Source: JAXLYX01 sp046351215 (GTDB taxonomy: Bacteria > Myxococcota_A > Polyangia > Polyangiales > Houyiibacteriaceae). Taken from it: a DNA stretch of 64,000 nt. Shown one piece after another: positions 59,063 through 64,000 of this stretch. The translations under genes were made by a program, and so were the position numbers. Numbering within the stretch: position 1 is the stretch's first letter; every line of letters starts with the position of its first letter. The notes beneath the pieces are model-generated. The model did not search any database. It saw only the letters and a program-made list of their open reading frames with translations, and was not told the DNA's origin. The stretch is from contig JAXLYX010000022.1 in NCBI GenBank assembly GCA_046351215.1, positions 1 to 64,000 of the forward strand, given 5' to 3'.

Positions 59063-59362
59063 TCAGGCGCTCCGCTCGATCACCATCATGACGGACGCGA
59101 AGTCGTCGATGTCGCCGTCGGGCAGCGCCTCGCCGTAGAGATCGGCGAGCGCCATGTTCACGATCAGCTCGAGGTTCGCGTCCTCGTGGCCGAGCTCGCG
59201 GGCTCCGACCCACGCCCGGGCCATCGCCAGGCGCCAGCGTTCCGTGCTGGTCCAACCTTCTCCGTGGGGCTCGATGACCCAGTCGGCGGCGAGCAGGTTC
59301 GCGGCCGGACCGCGCACGTCCACCCAAGTCGATGGAGACCCATCCGTTCGAACCGAGATCAT
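59063..59362 (-). CDS. Small protein of unknown function
   Basis: A 99-aa cytoplasmic protein starting MISVRTDGSPSTWVDVRGPA. The middle is helical (ERWRLAMARAWVGARELGHE, LELIVNMALADLYGEA), the C-terminus acidic then ERSA. A strong AAGGAGG ribosome binding site lies directly upstream of the ATG at 59362, so the start is well supported and a longer upstream frame is rejected. No family recognised. Confidence 0.7.
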   Translation of the reverse strand: MISVRTDGSPSTWVDVRGPAANLLAADWVIEPHGEGWTSTERWRLAMARAWVGARELGHEDANLELIVNMALADLYGEALPDGDIDDFASVMMVIERSA

Positions 59363-59493
59363 GACGCCCCTCCTTCCGAGGTCCGGACGACTCCGGCACC
59401 CCGCCCCACGGAACGCCCCGAAACGGTGGGGGAGCTTCGCCCACTCCACCACCACGTCGGATCCGTTCGCACAGCCTCACACCCGCGCTTGCA

Positions 59494-59522
59494 TCGATCA
59501 ATCCCCGCTTGGGGAGGATCGA
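59494..59522. other. Imperfect inverted repeat in the divergent gap
   Basis: TCGATC (59494-59499) pairs with GATCGA (59517-59522), with an inner CCCC/GGGG stem and a 4-nt loop, 106 bp before the start at 59629. Could be a terminator-like hairpin or an operator; the gap 59363-59628 has no other recognised element. Confidence 0.25.
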
Positions 59523-59628
59523 CCGATCGTGGCCGCTTCAGCCGATACGGAGGTCGGCTTCGTGACGCGGCTCGGCGAAGAGCGCTCGTTCGTGTGCGAC
59601 TTGTCGTGGCGGAGCCCCGCGAACGACG

Positions 59629-60060
59629 ATGCCCTCCATGGACTCCGCGACGAACGCTCCCGCCCATCCGACGCTGCTACGCGCGATCTGCGTCGGCTTC
59701 GCGCTCTCCTCCTTCGCGCTCGGCGGATTCATGCTCGTCGATCCCTCGGCCTTCTGGAGCGCGATGGGCATCGAGACCTCGCCGCTCGTCGCGTCGCTCT
59801 ACGCGGGCGGCATCGTCGGCGAGGGGGCGATGTTCGCGCTCTGTGCACGGAGGCCGCTCCGTTACCTCGTCTTCTTCGAGTACATGGTCGTCTACAAGAC
59901 GGTGGCCTGCCTCGCCTTCGCGCGCGTCCTCGCCTCGCTCGCGGTCGTTCCGCACGGCGCGGCCTCGATCCTCTTCGGCTGGGGCGTCGCCGGCGCGGCT
60001 TCCGCGTGGATCGCCTGGCGGGACCCCACCCGTTGCTCCGCCCCCGCGCCCCGCGTATGA
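59629..60060 (+). CDS. Small integral membrane protein
   Basis: A 143-aa membrane protein with about four hydrophobic segments (roughly residues 17-42, 54-75, 82-100, 105-128) and no catalytic motif. Similar in size and layout to the small membrane protein at 1298. Start is ATG 59629; the ATG of the next gene's long form overlaps its stop (ATGA), so translation may be coupled. Function unknown. Confidence 0.65.
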   Translation: MPSMDSATNAPAHPTLLRAICVGFALSSFALGGFMLVDPSAFWSAMGIETSPLVASLYAGGIVGEGAMFALCARRPLRYLVFFEYMVVYKTVACLAFARVLASLAVVPHGAASILFGWGVAGAASAWIAWRDPTRCSAPAPRV

Positions 60061-60083
60061 CTGGCCCACGTCGCGAGGGCCCC

Positions 60084-60458
60084 ATGAATTGTCCGAAGTG
60101 CAAGGGATCGATGGAGAGCGTCGTCTTCGAGACCGTCGAGGTCGACCGGTGCACGTCGTGCAAGGGCCTCTTCTTCGACGGCCACGAGGCGGAGAAGCTC
60201 CGGAAGGTGAAGGGCTCCGAGTCGATCGACGTCGGCGAGGCGGCCGTCGGCAAGGCGCAGAACACGAACGATCGGATCCGGTGTCCCCGCGACACCACCC
60301 CGATGGTCCGCATCGTCGATCCGAAGCAGCCTCACCTCTGGCTCGAGACCTGTCCCGTCTGTCACGGCACGTTCTTCGACGCCGGCGAGTTCCGCGATTG
60401 GAAGAACGAGACGGTGCTCGATCTCGTGAAGAGCTTCTTCGCGAAGGCGCGTCACTGA
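60084..60458 (+). CDS. TFIIB-type zinc-ribbon (zf-TFIIB) protein
   Basis: A 124-aa protein with two similar zinc-ribbon modules: CPKCKGSMESVVFETVEVDR followed by CTSCKGLFFDGHEAEKLRK, and CPRDTTPMVRIVDPKQPHLW followed by CPVCHGTFFDAGEFRDWKNE. CxxC...CxxCxGxFxDxxE is the zf-TFIIB signature of small bacterial proteins of unknown role; the second module has lost one Cys of its first knuckle (CPRD). Start ATG 60084 has a GAGGG site; an ATG at 60057 would add nine residues and overlap the preceding stop. The stop overlaps the convergent gene by 7 bp. Confidence 0.8.
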   Translation: MNCPKCKGSMESVVFETVEVDRCTSCKGLFFDGHEAEKLRKVKGSESIDVGEAAVGKAQNTNDRIRCPRDTTPMVRIVDPKQPHLWLETCPVCHGTFFDAGEFRDWKNETVLDLVKSFFAKARH

Positions 60459-61081
60459 GTCGGAGCGCGCTCCGGGTACCACTCGGCGCGCATGCGCGTC
60501 TCGGTCGGTGACCAGTCGATGATCTCGACGACCGCGTTGCGTGCACCGCTCGCGCGGTAGGCCGCCTGCACCGCGCGCGCGTTCGCGCGCATGTAGAGCT
60601 TGTCGAAGAGGTAGGGCGGGGCGGTGATGCGCGTCAGCGTGCCGTTCTCGCGGATCTCGATGTCGTAGGAGGAGCCCTGGTGGAAGTTCCTCCACCGCCG
60701 CTCCGCGCCGCCCGCGAGCTTCTCGGGCGAGGCGACCGTCATCAGGATCCGGTACGTCGGCGAGGCGAACGTCGCCTCGCTGACCTTCGTCACCCACTCG
60801 AGGAAGGCCTCGTCCTGTTTGAAGATCTGGTCGGCGATCGCCATGTAGATGCAGGCCGTGATCACCTCGGGCACCCAGGTCGTCATCGGGACCGGATCGC
60901 GGACGTAGTCCTGGAGGAGCAGCGGGAGGCCCTTCGGGTCGAGCTGCTTCGGCGCCTTCTGCAGCGCCTCGCGGTACATCGAGGCCTTGCTCTCGCACGT
61001 GGGGTACGAGCGGATGCCGTCCGGGAGGCTCGCCAGGTAGCGCGAGACTCGCGGGTACGCGGCGGCGTCGACTTCTTCCAC
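60452..61081 (-). CDS. DUF2378-like myxobacterial protein
   Basis: A 209-aa soluble protein. Its layout (FPTY-type N-terminal helix, AIADQIFKQDEAFLEWVTKV, VASPEKLAGGAERRWRNFHQ, a beta-rich C-terminus SYDIEIRENGTLTRITAPPY, EIIDWSPTETRMRAEWYPE) fits the Myxococcales-restricted DUF2378 (TIGR02265) family as I know it. I chose GTG 61081 with GAGAGG ahead; a GTG at 61111 would sit next to a TACCCT element and lacks a ribosome site. Function unknown; some family members occur beside signalling genes. Confidence 0.7.
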   Translation of the reverse strand: MEEVDAAAYPRVSRYLASLPDGIRSYPTCESKASMYREALQKAPKQLDPKGLPLLLQDYVRDPVPMTTWVPEVITACIYMAIADQIFKQDEAFLEWVTKVSEATFASPTYRILMTVASPEKLAGGAERRWRNFHQGSSYDIEIRENGTLTRITAPPYLFDKLYMRANARAVQAAYRASGARNAVVEIIDWSPTETRMRAEWYPERAPTQ

Positions 61082-61181
61082 GGGGCCTCTCTCGTCGTGC
61101 GGGACCCGCACAGGGTAACCGCTCGGCGGCGCGCTGCGGAAGGTGGAGCCTTGCCCCCTTCCGCGCGCGTGTCGGAGCCTG

Positions 61182-61187
61182 TACGCT
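61182..61187 (+). promoter_or_regulatory. TACGCT -10 element, leaderless-type
   Basis: TACGCT ends 7 nt before ATG 61195, as at 38562. Confidence 0.4.
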
Positions 61188-61194
61188 GGATCCG

Positions 61195-61671
61195 ATGAGG
61201 CGGCCCGCCGCAGCGAGACCCCCGACGCCGAGGGAGAACGGGCGCGAGCTGCACGCCGTGCTGCTCCTCTTCGTCTGGCTCGCGGGCGTCGAGGCGCTGC
61301 CGCTCCGTCATCAGCTGCTGCACGCCGCGCTCGGTGCGCACGACCACGGCGAGGCGGGCTTCCACGTCCATTCGGACGGGACCCGCCACGCGCATGCCAC
61401 GGCGGCGAGCCGAGCGACGGCCGGGCGCGAGCTCACCCTCGCGGCCGCGGCCTCGTTCGGCAGCCACGGCCACGGAAGCCTCGCTCACCGATCGCTGCTC
61501 TTCCCGGCGCCGCCGTTCGCGATGCCGACCGTGCCCTCCGCGCTCTTCGCGTACCTGCTCGCGGCACTCTGTGTCGTGGCCGCGGTAGCCCGCGAAGCCA
61601 CGACCGCGGCCCGCGCCCGCGGTCCTCCGTCGGGCCGACTCACCTTCGCGTCGAGTCCGCTCGGAGCCTGA
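61195..61671 (+). CDS. His-rich single-pass or double-pass membrane protein next to a TonB receptor
   Basis: A 158-aa protein with a first hydrophobic helix (VLLLFVWLAGVEALPL, ~residues 22-37), then a His-rich loop (HQLLHAALGAHDHGE, AGFHVHSDGTRHAHATA; about ten His in 35 residues) and a second helix near residues 112-131. The loop faces the periplasm if the first helix is an anchor, and looks like a metal-binding site. It lies directly upstream of the TonB-dependent receptor gene (57 bp), suggesting a metal-uptake locus; the metal is unknown. Confidence 0.7.
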   Translation: MRRPAAARPPTPRENGRELHAVLLLFVWLAGVEALPLRHQLLHAALGAHDHGEAGFHVHSDGTRHAHATAASRATAGRELTLAAAASFGSHGHGSLAHRSLLFPAPPFAMPTVPSALFAYLLAALCVVAAVAREATTAARARGPPSGRLTFASSPLGA

Positions 61672-61728
61672 TCGTCGATCGGGGGCCGGCGCTCGGCGTC
61701 GTGTCGACCCCATGCGAATCCGACTTCC

Positions 61729-64000
61729 ATGCGCGTGCTCCTGCGCGTGCGAGCGCTCGTGCTCGTCGCGCTCCTGTCTCCCGTCGTCGTGCTCTCGGGT
61801 GCGAGCGGCCAGGCTCCGTCCGAAGGGACGGAGGGCGGGGCCATTCCGTCCGAGACGGGCTCCTCGCTCGTCGAGCCTGCGACGGATGGAGCGCCGGCCG
61901 GCGGCGTGGACGAGCCGAGCACGGAGGATGCGTTCGTCGAGGGCGCCGCCGTGTCGTCCGGAGAAGACGACGAGGCTTCCCCCTACGCCGCGCGCGCCAC
62001 GCTCGTGGTCGGCGCTCCCGAGGCCCCACGTCGGGCCACGAGCGACTTCGCCTACGACGTCGATGCGTTCCGCGCGGTTCCGCGACGCACCGCAGAGCGC
62101 CTGCTCTCGCTCGCCCCCGGGCTCGTGCTCGCGAACCACTCGGGCATCGGGCATGCAGCCTCGATCTACCTGCGCGGCTTCGATGCGGGCGAGGGACAGG
62201 ATCTCGCCATGGAGGTCGAGGGCGTGGAGCTCAACGAGCCCTCGAATCCGCACGCGCACGGCTACGCCGACCCGGGCTTCCTCCCGGTCGAGATCGTGCA
62301 TCGCGTCGTGGTGCAGGAGGGGCCCTTCGATCCGCGGCAGCCGACCTTCTCGATCGCGGGCACGGCACGGTACGAGCTCGGCGTCGCCGAGCGGGGTGTG
62401 CGCCTCGCCGGGCGCTACGGCTCGTTCCAGACCTGGCGCGCGCTCGCGATCGTCGCACCCGAAGGGCAGTCCGACGGGACCTTCGTGGCCGTCGACGCCG
62501 TCGGCGGCGACGGCTTCGGTCCGAACCGCGCCCATCGGAGCATGCGCATCGTCGGCCGCTACGAGCATCGGGAGGACGGCGTCGAGTGGAGCTTCTTCGG
62601 CGCGGCCCACGCGCAGCGCTTCGACTCGGCGGGCGTGATTCCGCTCGCTGCGTACGACGCGCGGACGCTCCCGTGCGCTCCCTCGGCCGATGCCCAATTC
62701 TTCTGCCTCGTGGATCCGAATCAGGGTGGCGCGGCGCAGCGCTATCTCTCCGCCTTCCGCGTGGCCGTCGACCGTCCCGGCTGGACGCTCGACCAGACGT
62801 TCTCGCTCGGCTTCCGCGACGATCGCTTCCAGGACGACTTCACGGGGATCGCGCAGTACCCCATGGGCGACGGGCTCGATCAGGCCTACCGCGCCCTCAC
62901 TGCGGCCCTGCGCGGCGCGTATCGGCTGAAGGGGCGCTTCCTCGGTTCGGCCCAGACGCTCGAGCTGGGCTGGCTCGGACGGCACGACGAAGGCTCGTCC
63001 TCGATGGCCCGGCAGCGCTTCTCCGATGGAGTCCCCTACGCGCTCGTCTTCGACACCGATCTCCGCCTGACCGAGCTCGCGGCCTACGCGCTCGCCGACT
63101 TCGCGCTCGGTCGCTACGTCTCCCTCCAGGGCGGCGTCCGCCTCGAGGCCTTCCTCGCGAGCGTCACCCACCACGGTCTCCCGACGAGCGATCGCGAAGG
63201 TCCGCGTCTCGCGGACGCCACGGTCGACGCGTTCGGCTTCGTAGGCGCACCGCGGGGCGTGCTCACCGTGCATCCGCACGAGACGCTCGACGTCGTCCTC
63301 TCGAGTGGGATCGGGACCCGTCCCGTCGACGCCCAGGGCCTCTCGAACGCGGAGTCGGCGCCCTTCACGAAGGTCGTCGGAACGGAGCTCGGAATCCTGC
63401 ATCGGCTCGCGCTCGGGGAGGTCTCCCTCGTATCCCGCGGCACGCTCTTCGCGACGTGGATCGCCGACGACCTCGTCTTCGATCCGAACGCGGGACGCAA
63501 CGTCTCGATCGGCCCGACGCGCCGCTACGGCGGGATGCTCTCCGCCCTCCTGACGCTCGCGCGGAAGGTCGACGCGCAGGCGAGCGTCACCTACGCGCAG
63601 GCTCACAAGACAGCCTCCGGGGCGCCGGCCTTCGACCTGGCGAGCGGCCCCCAGATCCCCTACGTGCCGCGCCTCGTCGGCCGGATCGACGTCGCGTACC
63701 ACGACACGCTCCGCGTCCACGGCGAGTCGCTCGGCGTCTCCGCCGGGCTCGGCGGGACCTTCCTCGGCAAGAAGCCCTTGCCCTACGGCCAGCTCTCGCC
63801 GCGCACCACCGTGTTCGATCTCGGCGGTGAGCTCCGCTACCGCTTCGTCGCGATCGAGCTGCTCGTCGAGAACCTCTTCGACGCCCGCTACCACGCCTTC
63901 GATCTCTCCGCGGTCGCCGACTTCTCGCCGGTCGACGGCAGCACCGGCGGCTCGATGCGTCCGCAGCGTCTCTTCGCGGCGGGCGCCCCCCGCACCGTCT
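61729..64000 (+). CDS. TonB-dependent outer membrane receptor, truncated by the window end
   Basis: An open frame from ATG 61729 to the window edge, at least 757 residues. Residues 1-28 are a signal peptide (MRVLLRVRALVLVALLSPVV). After a Ser/Glu-rich linker, the plug domain appears near residues 95-190 (DFAYDVDAFRAVPRRTAERL, LSLAPGLVLANHSG, IYLRGFDAGEGQDLAMEVEG and VELNEPSNPHAHGYADPG), then a long beta-barrel. The end, VENLFDARYHAFDL then DFSPVDGSTG and PQRLFAAGAPR, is the classical C-terminal TonB receptor signature, so only a few codons are missing. The receptor probably imports a metal or metal complex; the neighbouring His-rich protein supports this. Confidence 0.88.
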   Translation, partial: MRVLLRVRALVLVALLSPVVVLSGASGQAPSEGTEGGAIPSETGSSLVEPATDGAPAGGVDEPSTEDAFVEGAAVSSGEDDEASPYAARATLVVGAPEAPRRATSDFAYDVDAFRAVPRRTAERLLSLAPGLVLANHSGIGHAASIYLRGFDAGEGQDLAMEVEGVELNEPSNPHAHGYADPGFLPVEIVHRVVVQEGPFDPRQPTFSIAGTARYELGVAERGVRLAGRYGSFQTWRALAIVAPEGQSDGTFVAVDAVGGDGFGPNRAHRSMRIVGRYEHREDGVEWSFFGAAHAQRFDSAGVIPLAAYDARTLPCAPSADAQFFCLVDPNQGGAAQRYLSAFRVAVDRPGWTLDQTFSLGFRDDRFQDDFTGIAQYPMGDGLDQAYRALTAALRGAYRLKGRFLGSAQTLELGWLGRHDEGSSSMARQRFSDGVPYALVFDTDLRLTELAAYALADFALGRYVSLQGGVRLEAFLASVTHHGLPTSDREGPRLADATVDAFGFVGAPRGVLTVHPHETLDVVLSSGIGTRPVDAQGLSNAESAPFTKVVGTELGILHRLALGEVSLVSRGTLFATWIADDLVFDPNAGRNVSIGPTRRYGGMLSALLTLARKVDAQASVTYAQAHKTASGAPAFDLASGPQIPYVPRLVGRIDVAYHDTLRVHGESLGVSAGLGGTFLGKKPLPYGQLSPRTTVFDLGGELRYRFVAIELLVENLFDARYHAFDLSAVADFSPVDGSTGGSMRPQRLFAAGAPRTV

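Noticed and set aside
61143..63830. Long ORF (about 895 codons) in the TonB receptor region in another frame
   Set aside because: Arg-rich shadow; the frame from 61729 carries the signal peptide, plug and C-terminal receptor signature.
1..64000. CRISPR arrays, tRNA or rRNA genes, insertion sequences, integrase or attachment sites
   Set aside because: No regular direct repeats with spacers, no tRNA-like cloverleaf or 16S/23S signatures, no transposase or integrase motif were found on reading both strands.

Overview
The window looks like chromosomal DNA of a myxobacterium (phylum Myxococcota), most likely a Polyangia/Sandaracinus-like lineage. The evidence is the very high GC content with many GTG and TTG starts, four Hanks-type Ser/Thr kinases (two fused to ATPase modules), many lipoproteins with Asp/Gly/Ser-rich linkers behind the lipobox, a PilZ protein, PEGA-type sensor-linked domains, an AgmX/PglI-type C-terminal domain, and very long antisense shadow ORFs. 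No rRNA, tRNA, CRISPR array, insertion sequence or prophage was recognised; this is gene-dense core/accessory chromosome with short gaps (none above 300 bp).

Layout. 0-6.2 kb: start of an RdgC-like gene, a CAP-domain lipoprotein, small membrane and STAS-like proteins, then two divergent FAD-linked oxidases (GlcD type and alkyl-DHAP-synthase type). 6.3-14.2 kb: lipoprotein, a membrane protein translationally coupled to a GT39-like glycosyltransferase, and a 1259-aa kinase-ATPase-TPR protein with degenerate catalytic motifs. 14.4-24.7 kb: ferritin-like hydrolase family protein, pssA, PilZ, an overlapping kinase / PEGA / Cys-rich lipoprotein operon, a polytopic membrane protein, a MoaD-MoaE fusion, a catalytically dead EAL protein and a TetR regulator. 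24.9-36.3 kb: CPBP protease, coupled PpiD-like foldase and M16 protease, PEGA protein, lipoproteins, AgmX-like protein, DUF4013 protein, a PEGA-tailed kinase and a kelch-like lipoprotein. 36.4-43.6 kb: a 34-aa Lys-rich microprotein, DUF2332, two alpha/beta hydrolases, a His-rich membrane protein, a membrane-anchored SMI1/KNR4-like protein and a rhomboid protease. 43.6-54 kb: an operon of flippase-sulfatase fusion, sulfotransferase and lipoprotein; then malic enzyme directly coupled to a second kinase-ATPase. 54.4-59.4 kb: a GH13 glucosidase interrupted by an in-frame stop, an alkylglycerol-monooxygenase-like enzyme with its TetR regulator and a perfect 22-bp operator, a lipoprotein and a NUDIX hydrolase. 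59.6-64 kb: small zinc-ribbon and membrane proteins, and a His-rich membrane protein followed by a TonB-dependent receptor that runs off the window.

How it fits together. Much of the window is cell-envelope biology: phospholipid head-group synthesis (pssA), possible ether-lipid formation and cleavage, a lipid flippase with head-group phosphatase/transferase-like domain plus sulfotransferase, glycosyltransferases, foldase and proteases, and signalling kinases that read out metabolism or envelope state. The most interesting non-genic signals are (1) a TAnnnT hexamer placed 6-9 nt before the start codon of at least sixteen genes, which suggests widespread leaderless transcripts, including two TetR genes with recognisable -35 boxes; (2) a cluster of seven GTGCAC palindromes with long alternating purine-pyrimidine tracts just upstream of the PpiD promoter; and (3) several perfect inverted repeats at gene ends. 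All function calls are from reading the sequence; no database search was run.
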